The translations under genes were made by a program, and so were the position numbers. The notes beneath the pieces were generated by a model. It worked only from the letters and a program-made list of their open reading frames with translations, ran no database searches and was not told where the DNA came from. A DNA stretch of 57,968 nt from Bacteroidaceae bacterium (GTDB taxonomy: Bacteria; Bacteroidota; Bacteroidia; Bacteroidales; Bacteroidaceae), in contig CABIXF010000024.1 in assembly GCA_902362595.1 (NCBI GenBank), positions 1-57,968 on the forward strand, written 5' to 3'. This document shows, piece by piece, positions 27,736 to 34,740 of this stretch (the stretch's first letter is position 1; each line of letters opens with the position of its first letter).

Positions 27736-27767
27736 CTAAAATAATAAACCAAAGAGAATAAGGCAAA
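27736..27767 (-). promoter_or_regulatory. Candidate promoter of the SusC-SusD-lipoprotein operon
   Basis: On the minus strand TTTG (27764-27767) lies 20 bases before TATTTTAG (27736-27743), one mismatch from TAnnTTTG, with a leader of about 48 bases. The rest of the gap 27744-27972 is AT-rich and shows no gene. Confidence 0.4.
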
Positions 27768-27972
27768 CAGAGGGTATTCTTACACTTATTCCACAGGCTG
27801 GAGATGAAACAATATTAAAAAGAGATAAATAAATGATTCTTAACGACTTGTATATATTTACCTATATTTATACAAAACGAATATAAATAGAATAAAATTG
27901 CATATATTTTGCATTATTAACAAGAAGTTTCAGAAAAATAGACCATATTTTAATAAAATCAAGACAAAAAAA

Positions 27973-28000
27973 GAGGTATATCCATCAAAAGATATACCTC
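27973..28000 (-). terminator. Terminator of the left phase-variable SusC-SusD operon
   Basis: GAGGTATATC (27973-27982) pairs perfectly with GATATACCTC (27991-28000). On the minus strand it is followed by seven T. It separates this operon from the next SusC. Confidence 0.8.
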
Positions 28001-28027
28001 CTTCTCAATATTAGTCTATCCTACGAA

Positions 28028-29608
28028 TTAAACTGAAGGTTGCGGAGCTGCCGGATTATTGTCGGCTTCCGTAATACCCTTGTTGGTTTCCATTTCACAT
28101 TGTGGAATACGATAAATCATAATCTGAGACTCTGGCTCCAAATTGAACTGAACAATAGCCGCATAGTTTGTTCCTTTACGAATAATAGGCTTCTTGAGAC
28201 GCAAAATATCAAATAGAGCAAAGCCTTCACCCCATAACTCCATACGACGCTGCAACCAGATTTCATCCTGCATAGCTTCTGCAGAAGAAGCGTTGCATAC
28301 ATATGACGGATTACGATAAGTTTTCACGAAATTCTCCAATGTCTGTTTGGCCGTAGGCAGGTCCCCAGACATTGCTTCACCTTCCGCCTTAATCAGATAC
28401 ATTTCTTCCACACGCATCAGTGGCCAGTCTTGTGAGTTAGTGGTATTACCCATTACATCCTGATACGGACCAAATTTCACATTGGTATAAGGAGTCAAAC
28501 CAAAATAATCAATCACAGGAATACCTCCCACCGTTTTATTGTCCACCAAAGTAGAAGTTGTATCCGGAGAAATAAACCACTGTTTGCGGATATCTGTAGC
28601 AGGAATCTGATCATACAATGCAGAGCTTACATAACGGAAAGAACCCGTCAGTGTAGTATAACCGTTTCCAGTCAGTGAACACAAGTGAGAAGGCCAGTTG
28701 ATAATACCTGTGGTAACCACATCATTATCTGGAGTAATCAGCACTCCCCACAACCAAGAATCGGCAGAAGCTGAATTGAATGTCGGACTAGACACTTCAC
28801 TGAGCGACTGAGGTGTTCCACCTTCAATGGCTTTTGCTGCATCCTTCGCCGCCTCTGCCCAATTCTGCATCAACAAGTTTGCACGAGCTCGCAAACCATA
28901 GGCCGTAGCTTCATCTATTTTATCCTTTGATGAACCATTGTCATAACCAGACAACAAAGTAACCGCCTCATTCAAATCTTTCATAATCTGGTCATAAACC
29001 TGCTGAACTGTAGCACGAGGATTGTTCTGCATCTCCTCTTCTGTCATATTCTCAGTAATGATAGGCACACACAATGCATCTTCATGCCCTTTATAAGTAA
29101 ACTGATAAATCTGAGCCAAATTCATTAAATCGTATGCACGAGCCGCCAAGGCCTGCCCACGATAAACCAACATGGTTTCATCTTTCGTACCTTCCGTCAG
29201 CACAAGCACATCATTGGCAGTTTTCATGTGATTATAGAAAGTTTTCCAAATCAATTCATCTCCTGCACTTGTATAAAGACGGTCTGAGTAATTCTGCGCC
29301 GTTGCAAACCAGTTATAACCTGAAGTCGTACAAGGCATATCCTGTCCACCCTGTTCCAGGAACTGACTTACAGCAGCTACTCCATAGTCATTATGATAGG
29401 TATTAGCATCATCTGAAATTGTACCGAATGTATTCAATTTCGCAGCCATCGCATTGACACCTGCCACAACCATATTCGGACGCTTACTTATAATCTCCTC
29501 GTTCTGCCCATCTCCTACATACTGGCCTTCCGGAAGCTTATCCAGGTCACAGGAAGCCAGACATAAGGCAGCACCTACGAATACCAAATATTTATTTGTC
29601 TTTTTCAT
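28028..29608 (-). CDS. SusD-like lipoprotein of the left switch cassette
   Basis: A 526-residue SusD/RagB-family lipoprotein with the lipobox LVFVGAALCLASCDLD (cysteine about residue 20). Diagnostic pieces include RGQALAARAYDLMNLAQIYQ, MRVEEMYLIKAEGEAMSG and DEIWLQRRMELWGEGFALFD. It follows the left SusC by 22 bases and has a strong terminator after it. Its expression would depend on the orientation of the upstream invertible segment. It differs clearly from the right-hand SusD (37526-39058), so a flip would exchange both the channel and its lid. Confidence 0.92.
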   Translation of the reverse strand: MKKTNKYLVFVGAALCLASCDLDKLPEGQYVGDGQNEEIISKRPNMVVAGVNAMAAKLNTFGTISDDANTYHNDYGVAAVSQFLEQGGQDMPCTTSGYNWFATAQNYSDRLYTSAGDELIWKTFYNHMKTANDVLVLTEGTKDETMLVYRGQALAARAYDLMNLAQIYQFTYKGHEDALCVPIITENMTEEEMQNNPRATVQQVYDQIMKDLNEAVTLLSGYDNGSSKDKIDEATAYGLRARANLLMQNWAEAAKDAAKAIEGGTPQSLSEVSSPTFNSASADSWLWGVLITPDNDVVTTGIINWPSHLCSLTGNGYTTLTGSFRYVSSALYDQIPATDIRKQWFISPDTTSTLVDNKTVGGIPVIDYFGLTPYTNVKFGPYQDVMGNTTNSQDWPLMRVEEMYLIKAEGEAMSGDLPTAKQTLENFVKTYRNPSYVCNASSAEAMQDEIWLQRRMELWGEGFALFDILRLKKPIIRKGTNYAAIVQFNLEPESQIMIYRIPQCEMETNKGITEADNNPAAPQPSV

Positions 29609-29630
29609 ACGTTCTAAAACATTTAATAAA

Positions 29631-32600
29631 TTAGAAATTCAATGAGATACCACCGGAAATTGTACGAATCGGTGAGTACACATTATCCGCAGCTACATAA
29701 CCCTGACGTGGATCGAGACCTTTACGGGCAGTCAGTAAAGCTACATTATCTGCTACGAAATACAAACGGATACCATCAATCTTAATCTTACGAGTCAAAG
29801 ACTTCGGTAACGTATAACCAAACGTAATATTCTGCAAGCTCAAATAATCAGAACTTGTCAACCAACGGTCAGACAGATTAGATGTGTACAAGTCCTGCAC
29901 ATTCATACGCGGAACATCTGTATTCTTGTTTTCCGGAGTCCATGCTCTCAACATATCCACATGCCATGCTGCTCCCTGTGCATCCGTACTCATCAAGCTT
30001 TGGTAAGTATAATCCAAAATACGTCCACCCAACTGATAAGCAAATGCAATAGAGAAATCAAAGCCTTTGAAAGTCAAGCTTGTACCAAATCCACCATATA
30101 CTTTCGGCAGGATGTCACCTGTAGCAAAACGGTTAGAAGATGCTTCAGTATAAGATGTGGTTACAGTCTCACCTGCTTTATTCGGTTTCAGCAAAGCCCA
30201 TTGGCTCTCACCTGTTTCAGGATTCACCCCTGCATACTTCGGCAAATACAACTGGTACATAGATTCACCTTCACGGTAAATACGTGATCCGTCAATCAAC
30301 TGACCATTCAGTTCAGGAGCCAGCTCCAGCACTTCATTCTTGAAGTGAGTCAGGTTAAAGTTCACATCCCAAGTAAAGTCTTTTGTACTGAAGATATTAG
30401 AGTTCAAATCCAATTCCACACCACGGTTAATCATAGAACCGACATTTTCCGGGAAACGAGAATATCCCATAGACGGAGACACCGGCTTAAAGTAAAGCAT
30501 GTCAGTCGTCTTACGTGAGAAGTACTCTACCGTACCACTCAATTTGCCACCCCAGAAAGTAAAGTCAAAACCGGTATTGAAACTATGAGAAGTTTCCCAT
30601 GTGATTTCCGGATTACCTTTATAATACAAAGAAGTAGCAAAGTCACTGTTACTGTTGGACAGTGTATATTGGTCCATGTAAGGATAATAGTTACGATACA
30701 AACCACCTTCATACATCAGGTTATCGTTACCTTGCAAACCGTAACTAATCTTGAATTTCAACATGTCAATCCAAGTCTGGTCTGCCAGGAAGGATTCCTT
30801 GTTCATCAGCCAACCTGCACCGATTGACCAGAAGTTACCCCAACGATTATCCGGATGGAACACTGAAGAAGCATCACGACGATAAGATCCGGAAACAAAG
30901 TATTTTCCATCATAATCATACTGCACACGGAACAACCATCCTTCAGTAGCATAATTGTTGGTGTAAGAAGAGTTATTCTGGTTCAAGATACCATTGTTCA
31001 GTTCCGGCACATCCGGGTTATAGATTTTTTCGCGTGAACCATACAAATATTGATATTTGTAGTTATAGTTTTCATAACCGGCCAACACATCCAAATTATG
31101 TACATTATTGAATGTCTTGTTATAGGTCAGCAAATACTGCAAGTTGGTGCTGAATGTACGTTGAGAAGCTACACTTACAATACCACCCACACCACTGGTT
31201 TCTGAGTACTGTCCATAATATGGATTGACCATATTGGTATAGCGCACGTTATTTGCATCTACACCTACATTGATTTTAGCCTTAATTCCACCCCAGATGT
31301 CAATATCAGCAAACCATTTGCCACTGATTACATCACCGGCATATCGCATCATATCCAGCATGTAGCTGGCCAGCGGGTTGGCATTCGGAATCACATTGTC
31401 ACGAGAGAAGTTCGTATCAGAACCGTAGTCATAACGTTTGTATCCTCTTTCATCTATCATGATATTGCCTTCTGCGTCGCGAATATACATCGGATAGATA
31501 GCACCCATGATATTGGCTGCATAGAATGCATTGGCATTGGATGAACCTCCTTCTGTATCTTGTTCACGGCTGTCATAATGAGTAAATGACACATTACCTC
31601 CCAGTTTCAACCAAGGTTTCACTTGATAATCTGCCTTCAAGCGGGCTGAATAACGTTGGAATCCAGAGTTCGGAACGATACCTTGATCGTCCAAGTAACC
31701 GGCAGACATGTAATAGTTCATTTTCTCAGTAGCACCACTGACACTCAGATTGTATTCCTGACGCATGTTGTTTTCAAACAATTCATCACTCCAGTTATCC
31801 GGTCTATAATAATATGTACCGTCAGAATAACCCAAAGTAGCGTTTGGATTCAATTTGCCATCCATGCCAATCAACTGTTCTCCATTAGGTACAGTGAAAA
31901 CCTGATATCCTAAATAAGATGAAGACAACATAGCCTGATTAGCATATTTATTGGCCGCTACCAAATCACCCGCAGCTGCATATCCTTTCAGGTCACCATT
32001 GTAAATGGCAGAATAAGCCATTTCATAGAACTTGCCCGGATCCTGTACAGTCTCATAAGAAGGAACTCCACGCTTGTTGACACCCCATTTTGCATCGAAT
32101 GTCACACGTGCATCCCCTGTTTTACCACGCTTGGTAGTAATCAAAATGACGCCATTTGCACCACGGGCACCATACAATGCATTAGAAGCCGCATCCTTCA
32201 ATACAGTCATAGACTCGATATCAGAAGAGTTGATAGCAGAGATTTCCCCATCATAAGGCACTCCATCCACTACATACAACGGCGTATTGCTTGCTGAAAT
32301 AGACCCGATACCACGAATACGTACGGTAGCATCCTTACCCGGCTGACCTGTACTACTTGTAGTCTGTACACCAGCGACCTGACCAGCCAAGGCATTCGTC
32401 ACATTTGACGTCTGACGAGAAGTAATCTTTTCATTTTTGATTGTAGATGCAGAACCTGTGAAAGCTGATTTTTTTGCCGTACCGTATGCAACGACCATCA
32501 CCTCATCAAGTTGCTCTGCATCAGACTTTAACACCACTTTCACCATCGGAGCAATTTTCACTTCCTGTGACTGCATTCCAATGAAAGAAATGACCAAAGT

Positions 32601-32813
32601 TCCCGCGGAACTTGGTACGTTAGTCAACGTAAAATTACCATCAATGTCGGTAACAGTACCTACAGTGGTACCTTTTACCAATACTGATGCGCCCACTACA
32701 GGTAAACCGTCTTCTTCAGAAGTAACATTACCAGTTACCTTCGAGATTTGAGCGTTTACCAGACCGATACCTATCATCAGGCAGGTCATTAACAGCATCA
32801 ATTTTCTTTTCAT
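29631..32813 (-). CDS. SusC-like receptor, left cassette (expressed orientation)
   Basis: A 1060-residue TonB-dependent transporter. The signal peptide (LMLLMTCLMIGIGLVNA) is followed by the carboxypeptidase-regulatory-like domain (about 22-105), the TonB-box-like LDEVMVVAYG, the plug (ARGANGVILITTKRGKTG) and a barrel ending GGISLNF. Codons 1-67 lie inside the predicted invertible segment; from codon 68 (AGT, position 32612) the sequence is outside it. Codons 68-91 are identical in DNA to the start of the right-hand SusC cassette. In the orientation given, this gene has the leader and promoter and is therefore the ON copy. The ligand is unknown, as no degradative enzyme is adjacent. Confidence 0.93.
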   Translation of the reverse strand: MKRKLMLLMTCLMIGIGLVNAQISKVTGNVTSEEDGLPVVGASVLVKGTTVGTVTDIDGNFTLTNVPSSAGTLVISFIGMQSQEVKIAPMVKVVLKSDAEQLDEVMVVAYGTAKKSAFTGSASTIKNEKITSRQTSNVTNALAGQVAGVQTTSSTGQPGKDATVRIRGIGSISASNTPLYVVDGVPYDGEISAINSSDIESMTVLKDAASNALYGARGANGVILITTKRGKTGDARVTFDAKWGVNKRGVPSYETVQDPGKFYEMAYSAIYNGDLKGYAAAGDLVAANKYANQAMLSSSYLGYQVFTVPNGEQLIGMDGKLNPNATLGYSDGTYYYRPDNWSDELFENNMRQEYNLSVSGATEKMNYYMSAGYLDDQGIVPNSGFQRYSARLKADYQVKPWLKLGGNVSFTHYDSREQDTEGGSSNANAFYAANIMGAIYPMYIRDAEGNIMIDERGYKRYDYGSDTNFSRDNVIPNANPLASYMLDMMRYAGDVISGKWFADIDIWGGIKAKINVGVDANNVRYTNMVNPYYGQYSETSGVGGIVSVASQRTFSTNLQYLLTYNKTFNNVHNLDVLAGYENYNYKYQYLYGSREKIYNPDVPELNNGILNQNNSSYTNNYATEGWLFRVQYDYDGKYFVSGSYRRDASSVFHPDNRWGNFWSIGAGWLMNKESFLADQTWIDMLKFKISYGLQGNDNLMYEGGLYRNYYPYMDQYTLSNSNSDFATSLYYKGNPEITWETSHSFNTGFDFTFWGGKLSGTVEYFSRKTTDMLYFKPVSPSMGYSRFPENVGSMINRGVELDLNSNIFSTKDFTWDVNFNLTHFKNEVLELAPELNGQLIDGSRIYREGESMYQLYLPKYAGVNPETGESQWALLKPNKAGETVTTSYTEASSNRFATGDILPKVYGGFGTSLTFKGFDFSIAFAYQLGGRILDYTYQSLMSTDAQGAAWHVDMLRAWTPENKNTDVPRMNVQDLYTSNLSDRWLTSSDYLSLQNITFGYTLPKSLTRKIKIDGIRLYFVADNVALLTARKGLDPRQGYVAADNVYSPIRTISGGISLNF
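32542..32612 (-). repeat. Inverted repeat, left arm of the SusC switch
   Basis: These 71 bases, read on the minus strand, are identical to 34670-34740 on the plus strand. The inner edge (32598-32612) is the imperfect palindrome AGTTCCGCGGGAACT, with 6-base arms around GCG, suitable for binding a tyrosine recombinase. Identity stops abruptly on the recombinase side and fades through synonymous changes on the other side. Confidence 0.9.
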
Positions 32814-32873
32814 AAAAATCTCTCTTAAAGTTTAACTTTACATTAATAAAAATTCATTCACTCTAACAGCAGG

Positions 32874-32975
32874 CAAAAGTAGTGATATATTTTTAAATAT
32901 TTATACCATTTTCAAGAAAAAACGCTCAAAAGGTTGCTTTTTAACACTTTTCGGAGGAACTTCAGTGCAAAAGTA
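32874..32975 (-). promoter_or_regulatory. Two candidate promoters of the invertible SusC leader
   Basis: On the minus strand TACTTTTG occurs at 32874-32881 and again at 32968-32975; both fit TAnnTTTG. The nearer one gives a leader of about 55 bases. Neither has a convincing -33 element. The rest of the 340-base gap 32814-33153 is very AT-rich and must also hold the recombinase promoter, which I cannot place. Confidence 0.4.
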
Positions 32976-33153
32976 TGTTTTTATAAAATAATTTATGTGT
33001 TTTCTTCGTCTTTGAGTTTTTTGTCATAATGTAATATAAATCTTTTTTGTAGACTGTATTTTTCTTCAAATTTAAATCAAACAGACCGTTTATATGTTAT
33101 AAACTCTTGCATAAATGAATATTATTTGCATATTCTTTTAAAAATCAACTATT

Positions 33154-34317
33154 ATGAACAAAATCCATTTCCGATTAGTGTATAATCGCAAAAAGAAGTT
33201 AAACAAGTGTGGAAAAGCCCTTATTCAGGTGGAAGTATATCAAAACCGTAAAAAGATTTACATTTCGTCAGGAATCTATGTAAATCCGCAACAATGGGAC
33301 AATTCACATAGTAGGATTATTCACCATCCACATGCGGAAGAACTGAATAGAATGTTGGAGGAATTTATACTGGAATTACAATGGGAAGAATTGAAATATT
33401 GGAAACGTGGCATTCCTGTCAGCCTATCTGTTTTTCGAAAGTTAAAAGTACATTCGGATGCTGGGAAAATGACATTTTTACACTTTGGTAGAAACTGGGT
33501 AGAACAATCGTCACGCAAAGAAAACACAAAAAAGAACTTACTAACTACACTTGATTTGCTGAGTCACTTCCATTCTTCCATTGACTTTGAAGATATCACT
33601 TACTCATTTCTTCAGGATTTTGAAAATTTCATGCACCAGAAATTTTATGAAACGAACACGATAGCCAAACACATGAGACAATTAAGAACCTTTGTCAATG
33701 AAGCAATAAAAAGAGGTTATATGACAGCTGAAAGCTATCCCTTCAGAAATTATCAGATAAAAACGGTACAAAGCAAACATACATTTTTGTTGCCTGAAGA
33801 AATCCGGAAGTTGGAGCAGTTGAATCTGTCATCTTTTCCTGAATCTTTGACCCATAGTTTAAAAGCATTTCTGTTCTGTTGCTATACAGGGGTTCGATAT
33901 TCTGATTTTATACGTCTCAATGAAAAAAATATAGTAAAAGTGAAAGGCGAAAAATGGCTTATGTTTAAAACGGTAAAAACCGATACGGAGGTGAGCATTC
34001 CATTGTATTTGCTATTCCAAGGAAAGGCGCTTCTTCTTTTGCAGGAATATAAGCATGATTTGAATTCTTTTTTCCGTTTGAAATCAAATTCATCAGTAAA
34101 TAAAGATTTGATGAAAATCGGGACAATGGCAAAAATCGATAAACACTTTTCATTTCATACTGCCCGACATACGAATGCTACGCTTTTGATATATAATGGA
34201 GCACAGATAACTACAGTTCAAAAATTATTAGGTCATCAAAGTGTGAAAACGACGCAGGGTTATAGCGATATATTTTCCGGTACAATCATCAAGGATTTGA
34301 AGAGGTGTAAATTCTAG
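33154..34317 (+). CDS. Tyrosine recombinase (invertase of the SusC switch)
   Basis: A 387-residue site-specific recombinase of the phage-integrase family, Bacteroides type. The N-terminus (HFRLVYNRKKKLNKCGKAL) is the arm-binding region usual in this group, followed by a SAM-like core-binding domain (about 95-195) and the catalytic domain (about 205-387). All catalytic residues are visible: R248 in YTGVRYSD, H335 and R338 in FHTARHTN, H361 in LLGHQSV and the nucleophile Y370 in QGYSDI. The gene lies between the two inverted repeat arms and would itself turn with the segment. Its low GC content (noticeably lower than nearby housekeeping genes) suggests horizontal origin. The likely reaction is reversible inversion between the AGTTCC/GGAACT palindromes. 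Confidence 0.92.
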   Translation: MNKIHFRLVYNRKKKLNKCGKALIQVEVYQNRKKIYISSGIYVNPQQWDNSHSRIIHHPHAEELNRMLEEFILELQWEELKYWKRGIPVSLSVFRKLKVHSDAGKMTFLHFGRNWVEQSSRKENTKKNLLTTLDLLSHFHSSIDFEDITYSFLQDFENFMHQKFYETNTIAKHMRQLRTFVNEAIKRGYMTAESYPFRNYQIKTVQSKHTFLLPEEIRKLEQLNLSSFPESLTHSLKAFLFCCYTGVRYSDFIRLNEKNIVKVKGEKWLMFKTVKTDTEVSIPLYLLFQGKALLLLQEYKHDLNSFFRLKSNSSVNKDLMKIGTMAKIDKHFSFHTARHTNATLLIYNGAQITTVQKLLGHQSVKTTQGYSDIFSGTIIKDLKRCKF

Positions 34318-34414
34318 TATTTCTATATATTAAGGTATATGGCTATTTTATCGGAAGATAAGCAAACGTGAAAAAACATAGGCAGTAATAGAACAACGCC
34401 TTGTTACATTCTAT

Positions 34415-34498
34415 GTTTCCTGATACAGAAACGTATGTTTTCCTATAGGGGAACGTATGTTTCTGCACTGGGAAACATACGTTTCTCACATGCGAAAC
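34415..34498. repeat. Four-unit GTTTC-N8-GAAAC array, exact 22-bp period
   Basis: Four 18-base units, each with arms GTTTC (or GTTTT) and GAAAC (or GGAAC) around 8 variable bases, start at 34415, 34437, 34459 and 34481, exactly 22 apart. Four-base spacers GTAT, GTAT and ATAC separate them, so the junctions are also palindromic (GAAACGTATGTTTC). The array lies between the recombinase gene and the right repeat, inside the invertible segment. The remainder of 34318-34669 holds a weak hairpin (34560-34577) and no gene. Confidence 0.85.
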
Positions 34499-34559
34499 AT
34501 AAAATACAATGAACTGGTTATGAATTAATATCGTTAGATTTTTATTTATATCAGTAAAA

Positions 34560-34577
34560 ACAGGGTAGAAAACCTGT
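34560..34577 (+). terminator. Weak hairpin upstream of the silent SusC
   Basis: ACAGG (34560-34564) pairs with CCTGT (34573-34577), followed by CTAATTTTC. It could end the recombinase transcript and keep it from entering the silent SusC. The stem is only five pairs, so the call is tentative. Confidence 0.25.
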
Positions 34578-34669
34578 CTAATTTTCATCGTTACAAAGGT
34601 TGAGAGGAATCTATAGATAAATTAGTATTTCTATAATAAGCTGTTTATTAGTTATTTATATGTAATTCC

Positions 34670-34740
34670 AGTTCCGCGGGAACTTTGGTCATTTCTTTCA
34701 TTGGAATGCAGTCACAGGAAGTGAAAATTGCTCCGATGGT
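34670..34740 (+). repeat. Inverted repeat, right arm of the SusC switch
   Basis: The exact inverted partner of 32542-32612 (71 of 71 bases). It begins with AGTTCCGCGGGAACT at the edge facing the recombinase and coincides with the first readable codon of the right SusC cassette. The bases just before it (34649-34651) are an in-frame TAG. Confidence 0.9.

Larger units (their letters stand above)
32598..34684. mobile_element. Predicted invertible segment controlling two SusC/SusD pairs
   Basis: The segment between the palindrome centres (about 32605 and 34677, roughly 2.07 kb) contains the promoter and first 67 codons of the left SusC, a tyrosine recombinase gene, and a palindrome array. Its ends are a 71-bp perfect inverted repeat. 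Inversion would fuse the leader in frame to the right SusC. Switches of this kind (SusC/SusD shufflons with a linked tyrosine recombinase) are established in Bacteroides; their operation here is predicted from sequence. Confidence 0.85.

Noticed and set aside
34415..34498. Possible CRISPR array
   Set aside because: The repeats are palindromic units of 18 bases with 4-base spacers, only four units long, and no cas gene is present. The same applies to the array at 8465-8560.
34343..34588. Minus-strand ORF across the 22-bp array
   Set aside because: It owes its length to the repeats, its translation is low-complexity, and it has no start context.
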